From NCBI RefSeq assembly GCF_026642255.1, contig NZ_CP113264.1, positions 4,154,001 through 4,218,000 on the forward strand: a DNA stretch of 64,000 nucleotides. The letters run 5' to 3'. Positions 17,525-27,357 of this stretch are shown here, piece after piece. How positions within the stretch are numbered: position 1 is the first letter of the stretch; the number at the start of each line of letters is the position of its first letter. The notes below the pieces were generated by a model. The model did no database searches and had not been told where the DNA came from. It saw nothing but the letters and a program-made list of their open reading frames with translations. A program made the translations under genes and the position numbers. Source of the DNA: Streptomonospora nanhaiensis. Its GTDB lineage: Bacteria; Actinomycetota; Actinomycetes; Streptosporangiales; Streptosporangiaceae.

Positions 17525-18167
17525 ACCATCTCACCCCAACGCAGGGAACACCCGTGCGCCCGACCGGCTCAAACCCATCGGCGGGGCCGAGGAAGAAGGA
17601 ATGCCGACCGGCCGGAACGGCCGACCGCCCCCGGAGCCCGCAGACCCGGAACGCAGTTCCAACACAACCGATCAAGGATGAAAGTAGCAGGAGGTGAGAA
17701 TGTCCCCACAAGGCCTCACGGCGAATTTCCATGCCCTGTTGCCGACATGAGATCCGGGGCTCACGACAGCCGCACCGTTTCAGCTGACACCTAGCCCCAT
17801 TCTCGGCACTGGGCGTGACGGCCGGTCGACGAAGGTCGCTCCGAGCCGGTACGGAGAATCCGGGCTCGCCTCTTCCACCCCAGCAGTCCCGACGAGGCCG
17901 AACCGGCCATCCGCCGACTCGCCGGTGAACTGCTGCAAAGGTGGTGCCGCCATGACCGTTCCGGACGAGCGTGGTGACGGCCGCCGAGGAGGACGCCCCC
18001 GATGTGGACCGGACCGCCCCCGCCAGCTGCGCGCACTACGGGGTCCGCCTCCCGGGACCCCGCCCCCGGCGACCGGGGACCGGCACGGGGCGCCCCTCCC
18101 CCGCGCGAAGGGGCCGGGGAGGGGCGGGCGGCGGGTCCCGCGCGGTCCTCCCCGGCCCCGGGCCGGA
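17525..18167. other. Intergenic strip between the two clusters
   Basis: No convincing gene. A rightward open stretch ending at a TGA near 17.98 kb has coding-like composition (RARLFHPSSPDEAEPAIRR) but no start codon or ribosome-binding site and may be a gene remnant. With the SUKH-like remnant this marks a decayed boundary between the metallophore locus and the Dap NRPS-PKS locus. Confidence 0.4.
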
Positions 18168-19772
18168 TCAGCCCTCGCCCGGGGGCTCCCTGCGCGCGAG
18201 CGCCCGGTGGTCCACCTTCCCGTTGGGGGTCAGCGGCATCTCCTCCAGCCGGTCCCAGCTCCGCGGGACCAGGCTCGCGGGCAGCGCCGAGCGCAGGAAC
18301 GCCTCCAGCTCACCGGCCTCGACCTCGGTGCCGGGCACGTAGTGCGCGGTGAGGACCGGCTGCCTCCCCTCCTCCTGCCTCAGCGTGACCGCGCAGAGCT
18401 TCACCGAGCCGTGCCGGCTGAGCACCGCCTCGATCTCGTCGAGCTCCATGCGCACGCCCGCGACCTTCACCTGGCGGTCGACGCGGCCCAGGTAGTGGAC
18501 TCCGTCGCCGTCGATCCTCCCCAGGTCGCCGGTGCGGTACAGGCGGCCCGTCGGGGAGTCCGGGTCGAACACGTCGCGGAAGAACGCGGAGAGGGTCGCG
18601 TCGCGGTCGCCGAGGTAGCCCAGTCCGACCGGGACGCCTCCGACGAAGAGCTCGCCGGCCTGTCCGGGGCCGGCCGCGGACCAGGTGCCCTCCTCGCTGT
18701 CGTGGACGAGGCAGTAGATCTTCGCGTTGCCGATGGGGCGGCCGACGGGCAGGCGAGCCCCGGCCGTGTCCTGCGGCGACACCACGTGGTGGGTCACATC
18801 GTCCGAGCACTCGGTGGGCCCGTAGGCGTTGAGCAGCCCGGCGTGCGGAAGGGCGGCCAGGGCGCGCTCCGCCAGGCTGGGCTTGAGCTCCTCGCCGGTG
18901 GAGATGAGCCAGCGCAGGGCGGGGAGCACCTCACCGCCCCCCTTGCGCGCGATGTCGTCGAGCAGGGTCCCGATGGCGGTGGGCACCAGTTCCACGAGGG
19001 TCGCCTCGTGCCGCAGGAGCAGCCGGTGCAGCCGGGGCGGGTAGAGGACGTCGTTGTCGGAGGCGACCACGACCGTGGCCCCGACCATGAGCGGGGCCAG
19101 CATCTGCCAGATCGAGATGTCGAAGACCAGCGGCGCGGTGAACACGACCCGGCTGTCCTCGGTGATGTCCAGGTCCGCGACCTTGGCCCACAGGTGGTTG
19201 AGCATGCCCGGCCGGGCGACCACCGCGCCCTTGGGCCGGCCCGTCGTCCCCGAGGTGTAGATGACGTAGCGGGGCTCCTCCCCCGCCGGGGCCTCCAGCG
19301 GGCCTCCTCCCCCGCCGGCGGTCCTCTCGACCACCGGGGGCTGCTCGTCCCCGGCCGTGTACTCCACGGCCAGGGCGCTGGAGCTCAGCCGCAGCACCTC
19401 GTCGATGCGCGCCCGGGGCCACCCCGGGTCGACGGGGAGGTAGACCGCGCCCAGGCTCTCCAGTGCCAGGAACAGCACGATGGTCCGCGCGGACCGGGGG
19501 CCCAGGCAGGCGACGACGTCTCCCGCCCCGCACCCCGACGCCTCCAGGCGGGCGCGCATCCGCTCCACGCGCCGGACCAGGTCCGCGTAGCCGATCTCGG
19601 CCCCGGCGCCGACGACGGCCCGCCGGTCGGGGCTCTTGCGCGCCCACGCGTTCACGCGGTCGAGCACGGTGCCGGTGGTGTCGGCGTCGACGGGGTTGGC
19701 CAGTGCGGGCGCCGGCCCCCGTCCCGCGTAGGGGAGGTCGGCCAGGTGCGGCGGCCGGGGGGACGCGGTCAC
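18168..19772 (-). CDS. Stand-alone adenylation domain, predicted diamino-acid (Dap) activating
   Basis: 534-residue NRPS-type A domain without carrier or condensation domain. Motifs: [51 protein letters not shown]. Aligned to PheA, the pocket reads D-I-W-E-I-T-A-D-D. The two acids (Glu at 278, Asp at 330) suit a second amino group, and the code is close to one I recall for 2,4-diaminobutyrate domains (DIWELTAD-). Its GTG start overlaps the sbnB stop (GTGA), so it is translationally coupled to the enzyme that finishes 2,3-diaminopropionate synthesis. Inference: it activates Dap and loads a carrier in trans, perhaps the free carrier at 29025-29288. Confidence 0.9.
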   Translation of the reverse strand: MTASPRPPHLADLPYAGRGPAPALANPVDADTTGTVLDRVNAWARKSPDRRAVVGAGAEIGYADLVRRVERMRARLEASGCGAGDVVACLGPRSARTIVLFLALESLGAVYLPVDPGWPRARIDEVLRLSSSALAVEYTAGDEQPPVVERTAGGGGGPLEAPAGEEPRYVIYTSGTTGRPKGAVVARPGMLNHLWAKVADLDITEDSRVVFTAPLVFDISIWQMLAPLMVGATVVVASDNDVLYPPRLHRLLLRHEATLVELVPTAIGTLLDDIARKGGGEVLPALRWLISTGEELKPSLAERALAALPHAGLLNAYGPTECSDDVTHHVVSPQDTAGARLPVGRPIGNAKIYCLVHDSEEGTWSAAGPGQAGELFVGGVPVGLGYLGDRDATLSAFFRDVFDPDSPTGRLYRTGDLGRIDGDGVHYLGRVDRQVKVAGVRMELDEIEAVLSRHGSVKLCAVTLRQEEGRQPVLTAHYVPGTEVEAGELEAFLRSALPASLVPRSWDRLEEMPLTPNGKVDHRALARREPPGEG

Positions 19773-20842
19773 AGCGCACCCCCGTTCCGGGCGGCGCGCA
19801 CCCGGTCCGGGCGCCGGTGCCGGTCGGTGTCGTAGAAGAAGTCCTCGACCGTCGTCGCCCCGCCGTCCTCGGCGGCCCTCCTGTGGACGTAGTCGCCGAC
19901 CACCAGGTCCAGGACCCCGAGGCCGAAGGGGGAGAAGACCACCGGGCGCCCGGGCTCGGGCCGGAACCGGCCGCTGATCACCTCGGGGAGCGTCGCGTGG
20001 ACGAAGTCGCGCCGGCCGGTGCGCTGCTCGGCCAGGTGCACCGAGGTGTCCGCCTTGAGCACGTGCTCGACGTCGTCCACGACGTTGGTGCTCGCGAGGA
20101 CGACCTCCGGGGAGAGGTCGCGCAGGGAGACGTGCAGGACCAGGGGGTTGTGGGAGAACCACGAGGGGTCGGTGACGTGCGGCGAGGCGGCGGTCGTGGC
20201 GAACACGACCATGTCGTAGGAGGAGACCAGGTCCCGGGCCGACCCGTGCACCCGCACGCTGCTGCCGGGCGAGGTCTGCTCCACGTGGTCGGCGAATCCT
20301 CGCGCGTAGTCCTCGGAGAGGTCGTGGACGCCGATCCGGTCGAAGGCCGGGCCGAGAGCGGCCAGGTACTCGTGGAGGTAGCGCGCGATCAGGCCGGCGC
20401 CGAAGAAGCCCACGTTGGTCAGGGGCGCGCGCCCGCGTGCCAGGTGGCGCACCGCGACCGCCGCGGAGGCGGCGGTGCGCACGGCGCTGATGATCGAGCC
20501 TTCGAGGCAGGCGTAGGGGTAGCCGGTCGCGGCGTCGTTGAGCAGCAGGACGGCCGAGGCCCGGGGGATGCCGTGTTCGATGTTCTCCGGGTAGCTGGAC
20601 ACCCACTTGATGCCGTCGACGCGCACGTCCCCCCTGACCGCCGCCGGCAGGGCGATGATCCGCGAGGACGGCTTGTCCGGGAACCTCAGGAAGTACGAGG
20701 GCGGGTTCGTGGTCTCGCCTGAGCCGTGCAGCAGGTAGGCCTGCTCCACGAGGTCGGTCAGCTCCTGTTGCCGTCCCGCGAGGACATCGTGGACGGTGGC
20801 CCCCGATATGACGGTGAACGGTGGAATCGACTGTGTTCCCAT
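19769..20842 (-). CDS. sbnB: 2,3-diaminopropionate biosynthesis protein SbnB
   Basis: 357 residues, ornithine cyclodeaminase/mu-crystallin family. By homology to SbnB it oxidises N-(1-amino-1-carboxy-2-ethyl)-glutamate with NAD+ to release L-2,3-diaminopropionate and 2-oxoglutarate. Seen: GIKWVSSYPENIEHGIPRAS near 99, a typical SbnB segment, and the nucleotide-binding loop VGFFGAGLIARYL near 142. ATG at 20842 has GGGAG upstream; longer frames are rejected because the added sequence lacks family similarity. SbnA is encoded separately at 30847-31848. First gene of a two-gene leftward operon, divergent from the ABC exporter genes. Confidence 0.94.
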   Translation of the reverse strand: MGTQSIPPFTVISGATVHDVLAGRQQELTDLVEQAYLLHGSGETTNPPSYFLRFPDKPSSRIIALPAAVRGDVRVDGIKWVSSYPENIEHGIPRASAVLLLNDAATGYPYACLEGSIISAVRTAASAAVAVRHLARGRAPLTNVGFFGAGLIARYLHEYLAALGPAFDRIGVHDLSEDYARGFADHVEQTSPGSSVRVHGSARDLVSSYDMVVFATTAASPHVTDPSWFSHNPLVLHVSLRDLSPEVVLASTNVVDDVEHVLKADTSVHLAEQRTGRRDFVHATLPEVISGRFRPEPGRPVVFSPFGLGVLDLVVGDYVHRRAAEDGGATTVEDFFYDTDRHRRPDRVRAARNGGAL

Positions 20843-21263
20843 GGCTGCTCCCGGTACCTGTCCGTTTGTACGACGCGAGGGGAAACGGAGTTCGTCCGCG
20901 GCGGTTCCGGGGTCACGCCGTGCTCGGCCCGGATCACCGCTGCGGACTTCGAAACCCTTGTGGTCTGAAGGGAAGAAAGTGCTTACCAAGGGCGGAGTGT
21001 ACCGTGGGCGACCTTCCTCCGGGGGTTTTCCCTTTGCACAAAACAGACTGCCTGTTCTCGGTGGCTCCGTTGGCGGAAAACCAGGTCGGGCACCCGGTGA
21101 ACGGCGGCGGAACGGGCCATTGTGGCACCCGGTACCGGAGTGCGGCGGATACAACCGCCCCTCCGGAGACCATTACGGCAAACGCTTTTACCATACGGGT
21201 AAATGCGCGTCAATACCAGGCAGGAAACTATCCCTGCCGGGGCAAACGCAGTAAGGTGGCCCG
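20843..21263. promoter_or_regulatory. Divergent control region sbnB / ABC exporter
   Basis: 421-bp gap with lower GC than its flanks and no gene. It holds a perfect 6-5-6 palindrome, TTTACCATACGGGTAAA, at 21187-21203, 60 bp upstream of the exporter start. This is a good candidate operator for a dimeric repressor (TetR or GntR class, not resolved). Confidence 0.5.
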
Positions 21264-22979
21264 GTGGTCGACACATTTACCCCTCCCTCCCCCGGGAACA
21301 CAGCCACCCCTGTCCGGTATCTGCTGTGGCTGGTCCTCAGCCAGAAATCCCGGATCGCCGCGGGCGCCACCCTCGGAAGCCTGTGGATGCTGGGTCTGAC
21401 CCTGCCCCCCTACGTGCTCTCCCGGGCGATCGACGACGGGCTGAGCGCGGGCGACACGGGGGCCCTGTCGCTCTGGGTGGCCGTCCTGTTCGGCGTCGGC
21501 GTGCTCAACGCCGCGCTGGGGATCGCGCGGCACCGGACGATGACCAAGATCCGCATGGACGCCTCGTTCCGGACCGTTCGCGCCACGGTCCGCCACTCCA
21601 CCCGCCTGGGCGCGACGCTGCCGCGCCGGGTCTCCAGCGGCGAGGTCGCCTCCATCGGGATCGCCGACGTCCAGGTCATCGCCCAGTCCCTGACCGTGAC
21701 CGGCCCCGGGTTCGGCGCCGTGGTGGCCTACATCGTCATCGCCGCGCTCCTGCTGTCGATCTCCCCGCTGCTCGCCGTCGTCGTCCTCGCCGGTGTGCCG
21801 ATGCTCGCGATCACGGTCGGCCCCCTGCTCCACCGGCTCCTGGGGATCGGCTCCGCCTACCGGGAGATGCAGGGCGCCCTCACCGCACGCCTGGTGGACG
21901 TGGTGACCGGCCTGCGCGTCCTCAACGGGCTCGGCGGCAAGGACGCGTTCGCGCGCCACTTCCACCGCGAGTCCCGGGAGCTGCGGGACAAGGGGTACCG
22001 GATCGGCGGCGTCACCAGCTGGGTGGGCGCCCTGGGCGTGGGCCTGCCCGCCCTGTTCCTGGCCGTCGTCACCTGGCTCGCGGCCAGGATGGCGGCGAGC
22101 GGCGCCATCAGCATCGGCGACCTCGTCGCCGTGTACGGGTACGTCGCCGTCCTGGTGGTCCCCGTCGCGTTCTTCATCGAGGGCGGCACGGACATCACAC
22201 GGGCCCTGGTCTGCGCGCGCAGGGTGATCCGGTTCCTCAACCTCGAACCGGAGCACGCGGACGACGGCGCCACAGCGCGGCCGCCGGCGCCGGGAGCGGA
22301 GCTGTACGACCCCGCGTCGGGCGTGCGCGTCGGCCCGGGGGTCCTGACCGCGCTGGCCGGCGCCCGGCCGTCGGACGCCGAGGAGATCATGGACCGCCTC
22401 GGCCGGTTCACCGCCTCCGACGCCGAATGGGGCGGGGCCCCGTTGCGCGAGGCGCCCCTGGACGCGGTGCGCGAGCGCATCCTCCTGGCGGACAACGACG
22501 CCGACTTCTTCTCCGGGAGCATCCGCGACGTCGTCGCCGGGGCCGGGGAGCCCGACGACGAGGCCGTCCGTGCGGTGCTGCACACGGCCGTGGCCACCGA
22601 CATCGTCGACGCCATGGCCGACGGCCTCGACTCGGTGGTGAACGCGCGGGGCCACAACCTCTCGGGGGGCCAGCTCCAGCGCCTGCGGCTGGCCCGGGCC
22701 CTGTACACCGAGCCCGAGGTCCTGCTCGCGGTCGAGCCCACCTCGGCCGTGGACTCCCTCACCGAGGCCGCGATGGCGGCGCGCCTGCGACAGGCCCGCG
22801 CGGGCACGACCACGGTCGTCTCCACCACCTCGCCGCTCGTCCTGGACCAGGCGGACGCGGTGGTCTACCTCGTCGACGGGCGGGCGGCGGCCACGGGCAC
22901 ACACCACGGACTACTGCGCACCGAACCCGGATACCGGGCCCTGGTTTCGCGCGACGCAGAGTGGGAGCCGCTCCGATGA
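21264..22979 (+). CDS. ABC transporter half with degenerate nucleotide-binding domain
   Basis: 571 residues: exporter-fold transmembrane domain (about 20-300) fused to an ABC ATPase domain. The Walker A site is lost (GARPSDAEE where GxxGxGKST is expected, so no Lys). Walker B is LLAVEPTSAVD, losing the Asp before Glu, and the H-loop His is replaced (VVSTTSP). The signature LSGGQLQRLRLARAL is intact. This pattern fits the non-catalytic half of an asymmetric heterodimeric exporter. GTG at 21264 follows AAGGTGG. The stop overlaps the start of the partner (ATGA). It probably exports the Dap-containing product; YbtPQ/IrtAB-like metallophore import is the alternative. Confidence 0.9.
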   Translation: MVDTFTPPSPGNTATPVRYLLWLVLSQKSRIAAGATLGSLWMLGLTLPPYVLSRAIDDGLSAGDTGALSLWVAVLFGVGVLNAALGIARHRTMTKIRMDASFRTVRATVRHSTRLGATLPRRVSSGEVASIGIADVQVIAQSLTVTGPGFGAVVAYIVIAALLLSISPLLAVVVLAGVPMLAITVGPLLHRLLGIGSAYREMQGALTARLVDVVTGLRVLNGLGGKDAFARHFHRESRELRDKGYRIGGVTSWVGALGVGLPALFLAVVTWLAARMAASGAISIGDLVAVYGYVAVLVVPVAFFIEGGTDITRALVCARRVIRFLNLEPEHADDGATARPPAPGAELYDPASGVRVGPGVLTALAGARPSDAEEIMDRLGRFTASDAEWGGAPLREAPLDAVRERILLADNDADFFSGSIRDVVAGAGEPDDEAVRAVLHTAVATDIVDAMADGLDSVVNARGHNLSGGQLQRLRLARALYTEPEVLLAVEPTSAVDSLTEAAMAARLRQARAGTTTVVSTTSPLVLDQADAVVYLVDGRAAATGTHHGLLRTEPGYRALVSRDAEWEPLR

Positions 22980-24721
22980 CCGCAGTGCTGCCCGTCGCGG
23001 GCCGAGCGCACGTGCGCCGCGCCGCCGTGCGCGAGATCCGCGCCGACCGGTGGACGTTCGCCCTGATGCTGGCGCTCAACGTGCTGGCCGCCCTCGCCGC
23101 GCTCATCGCCCCCTGGCTCGTGGGGCTGATCGTGGACACCGTCCAGCGGTCCCCCGGTCCGGCCGCGGTGGCCTCCGTGGACCGCACGGCGCTGGCGATC
23201 GTCGTCGTGACGGTCGTGCACATCCTGCTGGCGCGCTACTCCCTCTACGTCGGCTACAGGTTCGGCGAGGGCGCCGCCGCACGCATCCGCGAGCGCTTCC
23301 TGGAGCGCACGCTGGCCCTGCCGGCCGCCACGGTCGAGCACACGGCCACCGGCGACCTGGCCGCGCGCGGCACCTCGGACGTCACCAGGGTCGCATCGGC
23401 CCTGCGCAACGCGATCCCGGAGGTGTTCGTCGCCCTGACGCAGGGGCTGTTCCTCATCGGCGCGGTGCTGTTCATCGACCCGGTGCTGGGGGCCTGCGGA
23501 CTGGCCACCCTGGTCACCATCGTGGTCGCCCTGCGCTGGTACCTGCGCCGGGCGCGGACGGCCTACCTCGCCGAGGGCGCCTCCGGTTCGGACCTCGCCG
23601 AGGTCCTCACCAGCACCGCGAGCGGCGCCAGGACCGTGGAGGCCCTGCGCCTGCAGGAACGCCGGATCGCCGCGGCGGAGACCGCGATCGAGACGGCCCG
23701 CGGGGCGCGGCTGCGCACCCTGTGGCTGCGCACCGTCCTCTTCCCGTCCGTGGACGTCTCCGCCGTCCTGCCCCTGGTGGGCGTGCTGCTGATCGGCGGC
23801 GTGTTCTACCAGAACGGGTCGGTCTCCCTGGGGACGGTCGTGACCGCGGCCCTGTACCTGCGCCAGCTCTCCGTGCCGCTGGACACGATCATGCTGTGGG
23901 TCGAGGAGCTGCAGGCGAGCGGCGCCTCCTTCGCCCGCGTGGAGGGGCTGGCCGCGGCGCCCGCGGCCGAGCGGCCCACCTCCGCCGAACCGGCCGACGA
24001 CCGCATCCTGGTCAGGGACGTCCGCTACGCCTACGACCACCGCGGGGACGTGCTGCACGGGCTGGACCTGACGGTGCAGCCGGGGGAACGGCTCGCCGTG
24101 GTCGGCCCCTCGGGCGCCGGGAAGTCCACGCTGGGCAGGCTCCTGGCGGGGCTGGACAGGCCGCGGACGGGGGAGGTCACCGTGGGAGGCGTCCCCGTGG
24201 CGGACCTGGCGCCGGAGCTGCTGCGCCGCCAGGTGGTGCTGCTGACCCAGGACCACCACGTCTTCCGGGACACGCTGCGGCACAACCTGCTCCTGGCCAG
24301 GGCCGGGGCGACCGACGCGGAGCTGCACGCCGCCCTGGACACGGTCTCGGCCGACTGGGCCCGGGAGCTGCCCGAGGGGCTGGACACCGTGCTCAGCCCC
24401 GACACGCACAAGCTCAACGGGGGCCAGGCGCAGCAGCTCTCCCTCGCACGGGTGGTGCTCGCCGACCCCCACACCCTGATCCTGGACGAGGCCACCGCCC
24501 TGCTGGACCCCGCCACGGCGCGCAACACCGAACGGGCGCTCGCGGCGGTCCTCGAGGGGCGCTCGGTCATCGCGATCGCCCACCGGCTGCAGACCGCGCA
24601 CGACGCGGAGCGCATCGCCGTGATGGACGAGGGCCGGATCATCGAGCTCGGCAGCCACGGCGAGCTCCTCGCCCGGGGCGGGACGTACGCGAACCTGTGG
24701 AGGTCCTGGCACGGGGACTAG
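22976..24721 (+). CDS. ABC transporter half, catalytically complete
   Basis: 581 residues: exporter-type transmembrane domain followed by an ATPase domain with Walker A GPSGAGKST near 379, signature LNGGQAQQLSLAR, Walker B TLILDEATALLD and H-loop IAIAHR. The Ser-to-Asn change in the signature (LNGGQ for LSGGQ) faces the dead Walker A of the partner. The canonical ATP site would therefore be this Walker A with the partner's LSGGQ. Translationally coupled to the preceding gene. Heterodimeric membrane exporter, probably for the linked natural product. Confidence 0.92.
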   Translation: MTAVLPVAGRAHVRRAAVREIRADRWTFALMLALNVLAALAALIAPWLVGLIVDTVQRSPGPAAVASVDRTALAIVVVTVVHILLARYSLYVGYRFGEGAAARIRERFLERTLALPAATVEHTATGDLAARGTSDVTRVASALRNAIPEVFVALTQGLFLIGAVLFIDPVLGACGLATLVTIVVALRWYLRRARTAYLAEGASGSDLAEVLTSTASGARTVEALRLQERRIAAAETAIETARGARLRTLWLRTVLFPSVDVSAVLPLVGVLLIGGVFYQNGSVSLGTVVTAALYLRQLSVPLDTIMLWVEELQASGASFARVEGLAAAPAAERPTSAEPADDRILVRDVRYAYDHRGDVLHGLDLTVQPGERLAVVGPSGAGKSTLGRLLAGLDRPRTGEVTVGGVPVADLAPELLRRQVVLLTQDHHVFRDTLRHNLLLARAGATDAELHAALDTVSADWARELPEGLDTVLSPDTHKLNGGQAQQLSLARVVLADPHTLILDEATALLDPATARNTERALAAVLEGRSVIAIAHRLQTAHDAERIAVMDEGRIIELGSHGELLARGGTYANLWRSWHGD

Positions 24722-24877
24722 ACCGTGACTCCACACGGTCACCGCTGGTGGATCACGGTGTCGTGAGACGTCGCCGTGGACTGTCGGATGCGGAGCGCGG
24801 GGGTCCGTCCGGTCGCCGCCGCCCGGGTCGCCGCGGGGACGGGAGCGGCCGGACGGCCGCCTCGAGGCCGTGTCCTC

Positions 24878-25492
24878 CTATCCGCCCATGCTCGTGTACC
24901 CGGAGTCGAACAGCGCGGAGAAGCGGGGGTACTTCGTCGGGTCGCCGTACTTCGGCGCGAACTCGTAGGCGGCCCACTCGCCGTCCGGCCCGACGTCGGC
25001 CGGATCGAGCAGCCAGAAGTCCTCGCCCCGGGCGACCTCGAGGGACCGGCTGAACAGCTGCACGAGATCCTCGTTGCCGGGTATCGAGTCGTAGATCGCG
25101 GTCACGCGGCTGCCGGCATCGCCGTCCCGCATCCACGAGACGCGGCCGCACGGATGGACGCCTTCTCCCACCCAGGCGCCCCCGACCCTCGTCCACCCGT
25201 CGCTGGCCAGGTAGAACCCCCTGAGGCTCGGTGGGAACCGCACCCCGAGCCGCTCCTCGGACTCCACCAGGGCCTCTTCCCGGGCCGGTGCCTCACCCAG
25301 CCACAGGTCGACACGCCCCCCGCCGTCCAGGACCTCCAGCTGATCCTCGTCCAGCAGATCGACCAGCTCTTCGCCGTCGGCCTCGTTCCTCAGGTACGCA
25401 TCGCCGTACCGCTTCAGGTAGCCCCGCCACTCCGCCGGCGTGGTCGGAGCGGCGGCAGCCGCCTTCTCTTCGGGTCCAGTCGTCTCGCTCAT
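24878..25492 (-). CDS. SMI1/KNR4 family (SUKH superfamily) protein
   Basis: 204 residues, acidic and cytoplasmic. The core EERLGVRFPPSLRGFYLASDGW near 83 is the characteristic SMI1/KNR4 fold segment, followed by FWLLDPADVGPDGEWAAYEF. SUKH proteins often act as immunity proteins against polymorphic toxins, but many actinobacterial members have unknown roles. Here no toxin is adjacent: it sits between the ABC exporter (convergent) and the carbamoyltransferase. ATG at 25492. Role in the cluster is unknown, possibly a bystander. Confidence 0.8.
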   Translation of the reverse strand: MSETTGPEEKAAAAAPTTPAEWRGYLKRYGDAYLRNEADGEELVDLLDEDQLEVLDGGGRVDLWLGEAPAREEALVESEERLGVRFPPSLRGFYLASDGWTRVGGAWVGEGVHPCGRVSWMRDGDAGSRVTAIYDSIPGNEDLVQLFSRSLEVARGEDFWLLDPADVGPDGEWAAYEFAPKYGDPTKYPRFSALFDSGYTSMGG

Positions 25493-25565
25493 GCCGCCCA
25501 GGGTGCCAGGCGGTCACGACAACGCCGACGGCTGCCGACCGCACGGCGGTCCCGGCGGGCGGGGC

Positions 25566-25584
25566 CGGGGGCAGCCCTCCCCCG
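25566..25584. terminator. Possible weak hairpin after the carbamoyltransferase
   Basis: CGGGGG-CAGCCCT-CCCCCG forms a 6-bp stem with a 7-base loop 31 bp past the carbamoyltransferase stop and before the SMI1/KNR4 start. Short and without a T-run, so only a candidate. Confidence 0.3.
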
Positions 25585-25614
25585 ACCCCGGGACGACAGG
25601 GCGGTCCCGGCCGT

Positions 25615-27357
25615 TCAGCCGCCCAGGCCCACGCGGAACCCCTCGATGTAGAGGCGGCCCAGCGACATCCTCTCCAGCGCCTCCAGGGCCAGGTCCGGCG
25701 AGGCGATGATCGGCTGGTTCTTGACGTTGAACGACGTGTTGATCACGCAGCCCAGGCCGGTGTGCTCCTTGACCTTGTGCAGGAGCCGCCAGAAGACCTC
25801 GTTGTCCTCCTTGGTGACGATCTGGACCCGGGCGGTGCCGTCCACGTGCACGGCGCCCCGGATCCTCGGGATCCGTTCGGGCCGGGTGCGGGCGGTGCTG
25901 AGCATGTACCTGCTCGGCGACAGGGCCCGGCCCTCGAAGACCTCCTCGTAGTCGGAGTCGAGGATCGCCGGGGCGAAGGGCCGGAACCCCTCCCGCATCT
26001 TGACGATGGCGTTGAGCCGCCCCTTGATGTCGTCCCCGTTCGGGAGCGCCAGGATGGACCTGTTCCCCAGCGCCCTGGGGCCGAACTCCATGCGTCCGGC
26101 GAACCAGGCGACGACCCTGTCCTCCGCGAGGTCGCGGGCGGCCAAATCCATGTACTCGTCGGTGAACCCGTGGTACTCCCAGACCGGGGATCCGCCTCCG
26201 GGCCGCTCGAACGCCTTCAGCGCCGAGCGCACGTCGTCGGCGCCGTAGCCGGGACCGGTGTAGGCGCTGAAGGTGCCGGAGAAGCCCCCGGCCACGTGCA
26301 GTGCGGCCCCCATCGCGGTGCCGTCGTCGCCCGCGGCCGGCGGGACGAACATGCGCGACACCTCGGGCAGCTCCGAGATGGACTGGTTGGCCAGGCAGTT
26401 CAGGAAGGTCCCGCCCGAGAGGCACAGCGAGTCCTGGCCCGTGTGCCGCAGCCAGTGGCGGACCAGGTCCGTCAGGACCTCGGAGAAGCGCGCCTGGAAG
26501 GCGGCGGCGATGTCGGCGTACTCGTCGGGGACCTCGGCGCCGGGCTCGCGCGGTGCGACGCCGAGCGACTCCTCCAGGAAGGCCAGGGCGTCCGGGTAGC
26601 CCTCCCCCGCGCGTCCGAGCGCGCCCTGGGGCCAGCCGATGGCGGCCCTGCCCTCGTCGGCGCCCATGAAGCGGGCGAAGAATTCGGCGTAGCGGCGGGG
26701 GTCGCCGTACGCGGACAGGCCCATGACCTTGTACTCGTCGGAGTTGAAGGTGTACCCGAGATAGCGGGTCAGGATCGAGTAGAGGATGCCCAGGGAGGAG
26801 TCGATTCCCTGGCTGTACAGCTCCTCCATGCGGCCCCGGGTGAACCGGTGCACGGTGAGGGCAACGGTCTCGCCCATGCCGTCGGAGACCACGGACAGGG
26901 CGTCCTCGTAACCGCTCAGGTGGTAGGCGGAGGCGGCGTGGGCGACGTGGTGGTCCACCGGGCGGAACCGGTCGCCCGGATTCCTCCACCCCGTGCGCGC
27001 GAGTTCCTCGACCACGGTCCGGCCGCTGAGCACCTCGTCGAAGTACTCGGGGGTCCGGTGGAAGAAGCGGCGGAACCGGTCGTAGTTGAAACCGTGGGCG
27101 ATGAGGTCGACGTCGTCGCCGGTGATCCCGGCGTGGTCGAGGCAGTAGGCGATGGCCTTCTCCGGGAAGGCCCCGGTCGCCTTGTCCCCGGTGAAGCGCT
27201 CCTCGGCGGCCGCGGCGACGATGTTCCCGTCGACCACGAGGCAGGCGGCACTGTCCATGCCCTGGCAGATCCTGCTGTCGACCTCCGCGATCCCCGGCCT
27301 GCTCCGGAGGTGGTGCGGCTGGGAGTGGGGGAGGCCGCTGAGGCCGAGTACGATCAC
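25615..27357 (-). CDS. Carbamoyltransferase, NodU/CmcH (TobZ-like) family
   Basis: 580 residues. It would transfer a carbamoyl group from carbamoyl phosphate via carbamoyl-adenylate onto a hydroxyl (or amine) of the product. The N-terminal Kae1-like domain has the metal-binding segment VDHHVAHAASAYHLSGY near 129 and GMDSAACLV near 34. The C-terminal part has SGGTFLNCLANQ, GRMEFGPRALGNRSILA, FRPFAPAIL and NTSFNVKNQP. The length is normal. GTG at 27357 has AAGGAG 6 bases upstream. It is transcribed alone leftward from the 27.4-28.2 kb control region. A carbamoylated hydroxyl set up by a KR, or a ureido-Dap, would be possible products. Confidence 0.93.
   Translation of the reverse strand: MIVLGLSGLPHSQPHHLRSRPGIAEVDSRICQGMDSAACLVVDGNIVAAAAEERFTGDKATGAFPEKAIAYCLDHAGITGDDVDLIAHGFNYDRFRRFFHRTPEYFDEVLSGRTVVEELARTGWRNPGDRFRPVDHHVAHAASAYHLSGYEDALSVVSDGMGETVALTVHRFTRGRMEELYSQGIDSSLGILYSILTRYLGYTFNSDEYKVMGLSAYGDPRRYAEFFARFMGADEGRAAIGWPQGALGRAGEGYPDALAFLEESLGVAPREPGAEVPDEYADIAAAFQARFSEVLTDLVRHWLRHTGQDSLCLSGGTFLNCLANQSISELPEVSRMFVPPAAGDDGTAMGAALHVAGGFSGTFSAYTGPGYGADDVRSALKAFERPGGGSPVWEYHGFTDEYMDLAARDLAEDRVVAWFAGRMEFGPRALGNRSILALPNGDDIKGRLNAIVKMREGFRPFAPAILDSDYEEVFEGRALSPSRYMLSTARTRPERIPRIRGAVHVDGTARVQIVTKEDNEVFWRLLHKVKEHTGLGCVINTSFNVKNQPIIASPDLALEALERMSLGRLYIEGFRVGLGG

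Noticed and set aside
18168..20606. A single 812-residue protein covering the A domain and the end of sbnB
   Set aside because: The N-terminal 278 codons are a shadow of sbnB; the A domain starts at the GTG overlapping the sbnB stop (19772).
24722..24739. Terminator hairpin ACCGTG...CACGGT after the ABC exporter
   Set aside because: Only 6-bp arms with no T-run; too weak to call.
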